Assembly (NCBI GenBank): GCA_030841245.1
Contig: JAVEDG010000028.1
Location: 1-12,557, forward strand
Length of the DNA stretch: 12,557 nt
Direction of reading: 5' to 3'
Source of the DNA: Actinomycetota bacterium
GTDB lineage: Bacteria > Actinomycetota > Actinomycetes > JACCUZ01
Part shown: one piece after another, positions 7,546 to 12,557 of the stretch
Layout: the number at the start of each line of letters is the position of its first letter
Numbering within the stretch: position 1 is the first letter of the stretch
Notes under the pieces: generated by a model
The model's database searches: none
The model's input: only the letters and a program-made list of their open reading frames with translations
Told to the model about the DNA's origin: nothing
Made by a program: the position numbers and the translations under genes

Positions 7546-8132
7546 TGACCTCTTCGACTGACTACTTCGCGGGTGACCCGCGCACGAACCGTGAGCGCAT
7601 GCTCGCCGGCGACCTCTACATCGCCGAGGACCCCGAGAACGGGCGGCGTGCCCAGCGGGCGGTGCGGCTTGCCCACGCGTATCACCGGGCGGCCGTGGAC
7701 GATGAGGCGGCGGCACGACCGATTTTGGCCGAGTTGGTCGGCGAACTCGGCGAGGGCGCTTTCGTCAAGCCCCCGCTGTACGTGGACTACGGCGAGCACA
7801 TCCGTATCGGCCCGGGGACCTTCATCAACTACAACCTCACCGCGCTCGACGTCGCGGCCATCACCATCGGCGCGGACTGCCAGATCGGACCCAATGTGCA
7901 ACTGCTGACCCCGACCCACCCGATCGAGCCGCAGCCTCGGCGCGACAGGCTGGAAGCCGCTAACCCGATCACCATCGGCGACAACGTGTGGCTCGGCGGC
8001 GGTGTGATCGTTTGCCCCGGCATCACAATCGGCGACAACAGCGTGGTCGGTGCCGGTTCCGTCGTCACCAGGGACATCCCGGCCAATGTCGTCGCCGTCG
8101 GCAACCCCGCGCGGGTCCTCCGGCAGATCTGA
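7545..8132 (+). CDS. sugar O-acetyltransferase, maltose/galactoside acetyltransferase (LacA/Maa/NodL) type
   Basis: A 195-residue hexapeptide-repeat acyltransferase expected to transfer acetyl from acetyl-CoA to a hydroxyl group. The N-terminal Mac domain (about 13-65, RERMLAGDLYIAEDPE) precedes the left-handed beta-helix, with repeats such as IGPGTF, ITIGADCQIGPNV, PITIGDNVWLGGGVIV and ITIGDNSVVGAGSVV. Conserved FINYN (93-97) and the catalytic-type His125 in THP are present, as is the C-terminal VGNPARVL. The enzyme looks intact; the real acceptor is unknown. Close relatives acetylate sugars, while xenobiotic acetyltransferases share the fold but not the Mac domain. The in-frame ATG at 7545 is chosen although no ribosome site precedes it. 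The TetR gene follows after 8 bases, so the two are co-transcribed. Confidence 0.92.
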   Translation: MTSSTDYFAGDPRTNRERMLAGDLYIAEDPENGRRAQRAVRLAHAYHRAAVDDEAAARPILAELVGELGEGAFVKPPLYVDYGEHIRIGPGTFINYNLTALDVAAITIGADCQIGPNVQLLTPTHPIEPQPRRDRLEAANPITIGDNVWLGGGVIVCPGITIGDNSVVGAGSVVTRDIPANVVAVGNPARVLRQI

Positions 8133-8140
8133 GCGCCCGC

Positions 8141-8719
8141 TTGCCCCCAGCGCCCGCACCCGCCGCGCGCCGCCACGACCCCGAACGGCGCGACCGGATC
8201 ATCGACGCCTGCCTCGACGTGATCGCCGAGTCCGGCGTCGCAGGCACATCGCACCGCAAGGTCGCCCAGGCCGCCGATGTCCCGCTCGGGTCCATGACCT
8301 ACCACTTCAGCGGGATGAACGACCTGCTCAGCGAGGCCTTCTCTCGTTTCGCGCGGACCACCAGCAATGCCTTCGAGGAGCGAATGGCGGCCGCCCACGA
8401 CGCCGACACCGCCAAACAGGCGGTCGCCGACACCGTCACACAGGTGGTTTTCAGCAACCAGCGCGATCTCGTCCTCACCCACGAGCTCTACACACTGGCG
8501 GCCAGGGATCCCGCCTTTCGCGACATCACCAACGCCTGGATGGCTCGCAGCCGACGAACGCTCGAGCAGTACTTCGAGCCAGTCACCGCGCGGATCCTCG
8601 ACGCGCTCATCGAAGGTCTCACCATCCACCGCGCCCTCGACAACGAACCGCAAGAAACGGCGATCGTCACCGCGGCAATCGAACGCATCACTGCAGGAAG
8701 CCCTGCCGCCATGAGGTGA
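8141..8719 (+). CDS. TetR-family transcriptional repressor
   Basis: A regulator of about 192 residues. The N-terminal HTH domain starts at about residue 15 (RRDRIIDACLDVIAESG); the recognition-helix region is TSHRKVAQAADVPLGSMTYHF (36-56), the canonical TetR pattern with a YHF ending. The all-helical C-terminal part should bind the ligand and dimerise. No ATG or GTG fits in frame after the preceding gene, so TTG at 8141, 8 bases after the acetyltransferase stop, is the likely start and gives a normal family length. Weak initiation would keep repressor levels low. It probably represses its own unit and the divergent MFS exporter through the two palindromes at 7508-7543. The inducing ligand is likely the exported or modified compound, which is unknown. 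Confidence 0.9.
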   Translation: MPPAPAPAARRHDPERRDRIIDACLDVIAESGVAGTSHRKVAQAADVPLGSMTYHFSGMNDLLSEAFSRFARTTSNAFEERMAAAHDADTAKQAVADTVTQVVFSNQRDLVLTHELYTLAARDPAFRDITNAWMARSRRTLEQYFEPVTARILDALIEGLTIHRALDNEPQETAIVTAAIERITAGSPAAMR

Positions 8720-8721
8720 GA

Positions 8722-8733
8722 CCGCCCGGGCGG
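8722..8733. terminator. GC palindrome just after the TetR gene
   Basis: CCGCCCGGGCGG is a perfect 12-bp palindrome 2 bases after the TetR stop. It has no loop or U-tract, so a terminator role is tentative. Confidence 0.25.
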
Positions 8734-9019
8734 CATCACAGCGAACGAAAGACCGCGGCGAAGACACGCCAACCCACGAAAACTGATGCGTGGGCCGTGC
8801 CTACGGCATCCACGTCCCGCCCACAACGCGGCGACAAACCGCGAATACCACGAGGCGGCCAACACGCCCAAACACCCGTGTCGACAAGCCCAGAGAACCC
8901 ATCGGTCGTGCCAGATCTCTCGGACAGACACTCCTCGCTGGTGAGACGAACAGAAGTGCCGCTCTGGATCGACGCGGTGGCTCGGGGACGGAACCGTGCA
9001 GTAGTGGTTCCCCTCTGTG
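8734..9019. other. intergenic region between TetR and the IS110 element
   Basis: About 290 bases with no convincing gene. Short open frames exist on both strands but have no domain or ribosome site. The outer end of the IS110 element probably lies here, just beyond the transposase stop, but its exact boundary cannot be read without a second copy. Confidence 0.4.
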
Positions 9020-10172
9020 TCAAGACACAACAGCGAGGACCGGCGTAGGGTCGTTGCTGAGCCCGGGAAGTGACTGCTCCGAAGTGTTGGCCATGGGGAT
9101 CAGGTCAGCCGCGCTGGATTGAAGAGACGCCCCCACTTGTCCTCCCGGGCTCGCTGCTGCCAGGTCGTCGACGTGGGCGGTAGACGACGTCGGAGAGTCG
9201 GCGTTTGAGGCAGCGCAGCGCTTCGAGGTGGGTCTTGCCCTGGTCGCGCTTGCGCCGGTACTAGTCCTGGCCGGGACCGGGCATCCGGTATTGCACGACG
9301 GCCGCGATGTGCAGCACGTGGTTGAGCCGGCGGTTGCCGCCGCGGTTGAGCCGGTGCCGGTTGTTCTCGCCGGAGGACACGTCGACCGGTGCGGTGCCGG
9401 TATAGCTGGCGAAGTGGTGCCGGCTGGGGAACCGGCGGACGTCGCCGGTCTCGGCGAGGATCTTCGCCGCGTTGATGGGTCCGACCCCGTTGATCTCCTG
9501 CAGTGTGGTCGGGTGCTCGTCGAGCACCTCGGCCAGACTCTTCTTGAGCTCCTTGAGTCGGGCGTCGAGACGCTCGAGCTCTCCGAGGTAGTCCAGGGCG
9601 AGGCGCTTGCGTGCCTTCCCGACCGCGTCGCGGGGCCGCACCGTCGACAGTAGCGCCCGGGCCTTGGAAGCGCTCAGATGCCGTTTCGCGCCACCCGATA
9701 TCAGCTGACAGAGCACGTCATGCAGCCGGTTCACGGTCGCGATCCGCTGGGCTACGACCTCCTGACAACGCGTGCTGAGCATCCGCAAGATCTCGGTGGT
9801 GTCGTCGGGTCGCACCACCTGCAGGTCCCGCGCCCGCAGGCCGGCAACTGCGACCGCGAACGCGTCGGCATCGTCGGTCTTTCGGCCGCTGCCACCACCT
9901 AGCGCACGGACCCGGGCCGAGAGCCGGGCCGGCACGTCGATCACCGGCTCGCCCTCCGCGACGAGCCGCTGCGCCAGCCCAGCACCGACACCACGGGCGC
10001 CCTCGACCGCCCACACCCGGTCGCGGTGAACGCGGGCGAACGTCTTCATCGACCGGTAGCCGGCCCGGTCGTTGGCGAACCGCTGCTGAGCCAGCACCCG
10101 TTCCTGGGCGTCGATCACGACGAGTGTGTTGCTCGCCTTGTGCGGATCGACCCCGATGACAACTCTCGACAC
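9020..10172 (-). pseudogene. IS110 transposase (recombinase), disrupted by an amber codon and a frameshift
   Basis: Translation from GTG at 10172 gives 303 residues to a TAG at 9261-9263. The N-terminal RuvC-like DEDD domain has Asp9 (GVDPHK), Glu57 (AVEGARGVG) and Asp100/101/103 (KTDDADAF). The C-terminal Transposase_20 domain has GVGPINAAKI (229-238) and the Ser region VDVSSGENN (263-271). Past the TAG the same frame continues with family-like sequence (YRRKRDQGKTHLEALRCLKR, then RLSDVVYR). The TAG thus replaces a sense codon, perhaps TAC. Near 9175 the conserved reading then moves to another frame (HVDDLAAASPGGQVGASLQ, later TSEQSLPGL) that ends at 9020-9022. Two lesions make it a likely pseudogene, though both main catalytic parts lie before them. 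A GAGGAGG site precedes the GTG. Confidence 0.88.
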
Positions 10173-10176
10173 GAAC

Positions 10177-10211
10177 CCCTCCTCAAGTCGACGCGTGATC
10201 GGCGAGGAGGG
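10177..10211 (-). promoter_or_regulatory. hairpin sequestering the transposase ribosome binding site
   Basis: On the minus strand, CCCTCCTC (10211-10204) can pair perfectly over 8 bp with GAGGAGGG (10184-10177), which is the Shine-Dalgarno site of the transposase; the loop is 19 bases. In transcripts that include the whole leader, the ribosome site would be hidden. IS elements such as IS10 and IS50 use comparable hairpins to block translation of read-through mRNA. Confidence 0.5.
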
Positions 10212-10300
10212 CAGAGCTACTTACGGCGAAGCACACCCCTCTTGAGCCACTCCCAGCCAGCGACACCCGGCGAGGGCAGCACCCCATTAATGAGCCACAC
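10212..10300 (-). ncRNA. candidate IS110 bridge-RNA region
   Basis: IS110-subgroup elements encode a structured bridge RNA in the noncoding region before the transposase. Here that region (minus strand) contains two copies of GTGGCTCA followed by an A/G-rich gap and GGGGTG, 48 bp apart. Position and repetition fit, but the guide loops, ends and core dinucleotide are not identified, and the RNA may extend beyond these limits. Confidence 0.3.
10243..10298. repeat. 48-bp-spaced direct repeat in the IS110 leader
   Basis: TGAGCCAC occurs at 10243-10250 and 10291-10298. Each copy is preceded by an ACCCC block (about 10234-10239 and 10281-10285), so the similarity extends imperfectly over about 17 bases. 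CATTAATG, a perfect palindrome, overlaps the second copy at 10285-10292. Confidence 0.55.
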
Positions 10301-10344
10301 CAAGATCGTGGGCAACCAGTTAGCGAGCTACCCCGCCGGACGTC

Positions 10345-10380
10345 TGACCCACAGCCTGGCCGGGCCACGGGCTGATGTCA
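10345..10380. repeat. imperfect dyad near the IS110 outer end
   Basis: TGAC, AGCC and GGCC blocks are mirrored as GGCC, GGCT and GTCA around the GGCCGGGCC centre. It lies between the IS leader and the membrane protein gene. It could mark the element boundary or be a folded RNA segment. Confidence 0.3.
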
Positions 10381-10401
10381 GTCAACAAGTAGCCGGATCT
10401 G

Positions 10402-10429
10402 ACGTCCGCTCATACCGAGAAGCGGACGT
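10402..10429 (-). terminator. 9-bp-stem hairpin after the small membrane protein gene
   Basis: ACGTCCGCT (10402-10410) and AGCGGACGT (10421-10429) form a perfect inverted repeat with a 10-base loop, beginning 17 bases after the stop codon of the minus-strand gene. No U-tract follows, which is common for actinobacterial terminators. A third CGGACGT copy occurs at 10337-10343. Confidence 0.45.
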
Positions 10430-10446
10430 TGCCCCGCTGCGCCTCG

Positions 10447-10770
10447 TCACGCCGTCCGCCGTGATCGCGATGCTAGCCGGACGACTCCGTAGGCGAGTCC
10501 TGCGAGCAAGGGCATGGTCACCGACAAGGCGAGGTGGAAGGCCACGTCCTCGTGGTTCACGGCCCAGTCGGTCCAGGCCATGTTGATCCCGGCGCTGCAC
10601 CACAGGACTGCGATCCAGAGGTACGTGATCTGGCGGGCCCCTGCGACGGCGCCGGTGACGACCGGCGCAAGCAGGACCAAAGGCACGAACAGTGGGTCGA
10701 TCCAGCCGAGAGCGCCCACGACCTGGCCGATCACTGCTGCGGCGATCAGGCTCGACGTGACACGGGACAT
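10447..10770 (-). CDS. small four-helix membrane protein, function unknown
   Basis: A 107-residue hydrophobic protein with four predicted membrane segments at about 6-23, 28-45, 49-66 and 78-99 and a basic C-terminus (RLASRSRRTA). I do not recognise a family. The WTDWAVNHEDVAFH loop (66-79) between helices 3 and 4 is the only charged region and may face one side of the membrane. The ATG at 10770 is chosen over an upstream in-frame ATG (10848) because AAGGAGGA stands just before it. The gene is divergent from the membrane-anchored LuxR-type regulator, and two direct repeats lie between them. It is therefore a good candidate for a target or partner of that regulator. Confidence 0.8.
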   Translation of the reverse strand: MSRVTSSLIAAAVIGQVVGALGWIDPLFVPLVLLAPVVTGAVAGARQITYLWIAVLWCSAGINMAWTDWAVNHEDVAFHLALSVTMPLLAGLAYGVVRLASRSRRTA

Positions 10771-10843
10771 GAGGTCCTCCTTGTGATGTCTGACCGGCGG
10801 GTCCGGACGAGGTTCACGGTCGTGCGGTGGCGGCACCGGCCGC

Positions 10844-10859
10844 ATCACTCTCGCGAGCG
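10844..10859. promoter_or_regulatory. 16-bp direct repeat, copy 1 (candidate regulator site)
   Basis: ATCACTCTCGCGAGCG matches copy 2 at 14 of 16 positions, 26 bp apart, and contains the dyad CTCGCGAG. It lies between divergent genes, upstream of a LuxR/NarL-type regulator. Confidence 0.5.
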
Positions 10860-10869
10860 TTTTCTCTGA

Positions 10870-10885
10870 ATCACTCTTGAGAGCG
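10870..10885. promoter_or_regulatory. 16-bp direct repeat, copy 2 (candidate regulator site)
   Basis: ATCACTCTTGAGAGCG contains the dyad CTCT-TG-AGAG. If transcription of the regulator starts at or near its ATG (10922), this copy lies about 37-52 bases upstream, a usual activator position. Confidence 0.5.
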
Positions 10886-10908
10886 ACTCCGCGTGGCCGC
10901 GCGACGGT

Positions 10909-10922
10909 TACGTTTCAGGTCA
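10909..10922 (+). promoter_or_regulatory. candidate leaderless -10 element of the membrane regulator
   Basis: TACGTT (10909-10914) fits TAnnnT and stands 7 bases before the A of the ATG at 10922, the same geometry as in front of the acetyltransferase. No convincing ribosome site or -35 box is seen. Confidence 0.25.
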
Positions 10923-11707
10923 TGCGATCGGCGCGGGACTGGGTGGCGGTCGACGGCGTCGCCGCTGCAGCACTCGCGGTTGCCGCCCAAGTGGAGATCT
11001 GGACTCCGCGCTCGGTGCCGGGCGTTGGGGATGTGGTGGGTAATCGTCCCGTCTTGGCGGTGACGTCGCTGCTAGCCACCCTCGCGCTAGCCGTTCGCCG
11101 ACGCTGGCCACTGCCGGTCCTGTTCGTCGTGCTCGCAGCGTTGGTGGTGCAGCAGGTGGTCACCACCCCGACGGAGGGCCTCGTGCTGCTGCTCGCCGCA
11201 ATGGTCGCGGCGTACTCGTCGAGCGCTTACTCACCGATCATGCGTGGGGCGATAGCCGGCGTCGCCATCGTTGTCGGCACGGCCTTCATGGGCAGCAACA
11301 TCGGTGACTGGGCGTTCATCGCCACCGTCCTCGGCGCCGCGTGGCTGGTCGGGTTCGTCGTGATGCAGCGCTCGGTGGAGCTGATCCAAGCCCGCGAGGA
11401 CAACAAGGCCCTCGCGGTGCGACTTGCGGACGCGGCGGACCGGCTCGCTGAGGCGCAGCGCCGGCTGGCAGCGGGCCACGTTCACGATGAGATCAGCAGC
11501 CTCACCGCGCGCGAGATCGACGTGGCACGGGCCATCGCGCGCGGGCTGTCCAACGCCGAGATCGCCACAGTGCTCTTCATCAGCGAGTGGACGGTAAAGA
11601 CGCATGTAGCCAGCATCCTGCGCAAGCTTGCGCTCCGCGACAGAGCGCAAGTCGTGGTAGCAGCGTATGAATCTGGATTGGTCTCACCGGGAGAAGCTCG
11701 AGACTGA
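10922..11707 (+). CDS. membrane-anchored LuxR/NarL-type regulator (sensor-kinase membrane domain fused to HTH)
   Basis: A 261-residue protein. Residues 10-148 hold five or six hydrophobic segments arranged like the N-terminal membrane domain of actinobacterial NarL-type histidine kinases (VAAQVEIW; NRPVLAVTSLLATLALAVRRRWP). Residues 150-185 form a likely coiled coil (ADAADRLAEAQRRLAAG), normally leading into the kinase H-box. HVHDEIS (186-192) vaguely recalls that box. A LuxR HTH follows directly (SLTAREIDVARAIARGLSNA, then FISEWTVKTHVASILRKLAL), ending in the NarL-like AYESGLV. No HATPase and no receiver domain are present. It may be a one-component membrane regulator, or an in-frame deletion fusing adjacent kinase and regulator genes. 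The ATG at 10922 is preferred over an upstream TTG (10877) because it starts at the family-like N-terminus. Confidence 0.85.
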   Translation: MRSARDWVAVDGVAAAALAVAAQVEIWTPRSVPGVGDVVGNRPVLAVTSLLATLALAVRRRWPLPVLFVVLAALVVQQVVTTPTEGLVLLLAAMVAAYSSSAYSPIMRGAIAGVAIVVGTAFMGSNIGDWAFIATVLGAAWLVGFVVMQRSVELIQAREDNKALAVRLADAADRLAEAQRRLAAGHVHDEISSLTAREIDVARAIARGLSNAEIATVLFISEWTVKTHVASILRKLALRDRAQVVVAAYESGLVSPGEARD

Positions 11708-11900
11708 GCGTGGACAGCGAGGGGCGCTAGCGGATGCCCCGACACAGCGCTCGGCTGCCGCTGAGCGAGCGGTAGTGCCAGCTCCGAATCGGACCCGACC
11801 GCCCGGCGGCGGTGCCGAGCCGGAACTATGTGCGGACCTTGGGTTGTCATCGTGAGTGCAAATTCATCGAGTACTTCCAGCGAAGCCGCGACAAACGCGC
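11708..11900. other. spacer between convergent genes
   Basis: No gene is recognised. ACCGCC-CGGC-GGCGGT at 11798-11813 is a perfect 6-bp-arm hairpin that could terminate transcription from either side; there is no U-tract. Confidence 0.35.
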
Positions 11901-12557
11901 TTACTCGCCGAAGTAGATCCGGCGCGCGGCGTCATCCGGGACCAGCCCGTCCGGGCCGCAGGCCTCCAGGGTTGCGAACCCGCCGAGCGTGGGGTCTGCC
12001 TCGCGGGCGGCCGCATTGAGTGCGCGACGGCGGTCGGCCTCGGATCCCTCTTCCGCGTCCAGAAGCGCGCACCACCGGTCGTATGCACGAAGCACCTCGT
12101 AGTAGGCCTGCCGTTGCCTCGCAAACTCGCTCGTCGCCCGTTCCCAGTCCCCATCCGCCAGGAGCAGTTCGCTCAACGCGCGAACGTCTCGAAAGAGCAG
12201 TGATGTACCAAGCCCCTGAGTGGGGTCCAAAGCGCCTGCCGCGTCTCCCACCAACACCATGTGTCCGAGGGCGGTGCGGCTCGACCACGTGCAACTGTTG
12301 GGGAAGAAGCCCATCGGCCCCGCCCGCTGGGCGTCATCCAACGTGCCCACCGGCATGGACCGGGCCGCGAAAGCCATGAACGCGTCGGCGGTCCGTCCCA
12401 CCCCCGTCTCGCGAACCTGGTCAGCCGCCAGCCGGATGTAGACGCGGCACGTGTCGGCGCTCGTGGCGAACCAACCCACGGCCGCTGCAGGTGTGGTGGC
12501 CCAGCCGAAAGTGTCGTCCCAATCCACGTCGGACAGGAGAAGGCCCCCGAACCAATG
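11901..12557 (-). CDS. FAD-dependent monooxygenase, C-terminal part (5' end outside window)
   Basis: The frame is open to the window edge, giving the last 218 residues; an internal GTG at 12527 is not taken as the start because the sequence before it (HWFGGLLLSDVDW) is family-like. The diagnostic flavin motif VGDAAGALDPTQGLGTSLLF (103-122) carries the GD pair that contacts the FAD ribose, followed by the helix RDVRALSELL. This is the pattern of PHBH-type flavoprotein hydroxylases, which use NAD(P)H and O2 to hydroxylate or epoxidise organic substrates. The N-terminal GxGxxG dinucleotide fold and the start are outside the window. The substrate is unknown. It converges with the membrane regulator and shows no shared regulation. 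Confidence 0.88.
   Translation of the reverse strand, partial: HWFGGLLLSDVDWDDTFGWATTPAAAVGWFATSADTCRVYIRLAADQVRETGVGRTADAFMAFAARSMPVGTLDDAQRAGPMGFFPNSCTWSSRTALGHMVLVGDAAGALDPTQGLGTSLLFRDVRALSELLLADGDWERATSEFARQRQAYYEVLRAYDRWCALLDAEEGSEADRRRALNAAAREADPTLGGFATLEACGPDGLVPDDAARRIYFGE

Larger units (their letters stand above)
9020..10300 (-). mobile_element. IS110-family insertion sequence (ends not determined)
   Basis: The element consists of a DEDD/Ser transposase (9020-10172, broken) and an upstream noncoding leader from 10173 to at least 10300. IS110 elements lack terminal inverted repeats in the main subgroup and usually make no target duplication, so the ends cannot be set by inspection. 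The coordinates are a minimum. A leader upstream of the transposase fits the IS110 subgroup rather than IS1111, where the noncoding region lies downstream. Confidence 0.75.

Noticed and set aside
6582..8159. Minus-strand open frame of about 525 codons across the MFS gene and acetyltransferase
   Set aside because: It crosses the operator region and two well-supported genes, and its composition is that of GC-rich noise.
8736..9030. Minus-strand open frames downstream of the IS110 transposase
   Set aside because: No domain and no convincing ribosome site; they most likely reflect the element's 3' end and spacer DNA.
1..12557. CRISPR array, tRNA or rRNA genes
   Set aside because: No regularly spaced repeat series, cloverleaf with a TTCRA-type arm or rRNA-like segment was seen on reading either strand. 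Not tested with a covariance search.

Overview
The window is high-GC DNA with the codon use and gene families of an actinomycete: a Tat-type signal peptide, a large ATPase-type LuxR regulator, a sensor-kinase-like membrane domain, an actinobacterial IS110 element and starts without a Shine-Dalgarno site. The genus cannot be fixed from the sequence. It looks like an accessory or rearranged stretch, with small regulator-plus-effector modules separated by a recombinase, an IS element and gene remnants.

Left part (1-4185): two tandem, similar alpha/beta hydrolases lie on the minus strand; the upstream one (565-1260) is cytoplasmic and the downstream one (1-448, cut by the window edge) has a twin-arginine signal. 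A 937-residue ATPase/LuxR regulator runs divergently from them. Next (4228-5863) come a possible 3' remnant of an unknown gene, a tyrosine recombinase whose last codons are frameshifted, and a small VOC-fold protein.

Middle part (6134-8719): a YbjJ-type MFS exporter on the minus strand faces a maltose O-acetyltransferase-like gene followed by a TetR regulator. Two near-identical palindromes (TGTACGATCGTACA and a 1-base variant), 22 bp apart, occupy the divergent promoter region. The second ends one base before the acetyltransferase ATG. This is a self-contained repressor-controlled module.

Right part (8720-12557): an IS110-family element on the minus strand has a transposase broken by an amber codon and a frameshift. 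Its leader has a hairpin that pairs with the ribosome binding site, and its upstream noncoding region may encode the bridge RNA. Beyond it are a small four-helix membrane protein and a divergent regulator. The regulator joins a histidine-kinase-type membrane domain directly to a NarL/LuxR DNA-binding domain, with no kinase ATPase and no receiver. A pair of 16-bp direct repeats lies between these two genes. The window ends inside an FAD-dependent monooxygenase on the minus strand.

The observations most worth pursuing are the membrane-anchored LuxR fusion with its repeats, the TetR operator pair with its apparently leaderless target gene, and the IS110 leader. No clearly new multi-gene system such as a defence island or biosynthetic cluster can be claimed from the sequence alone.
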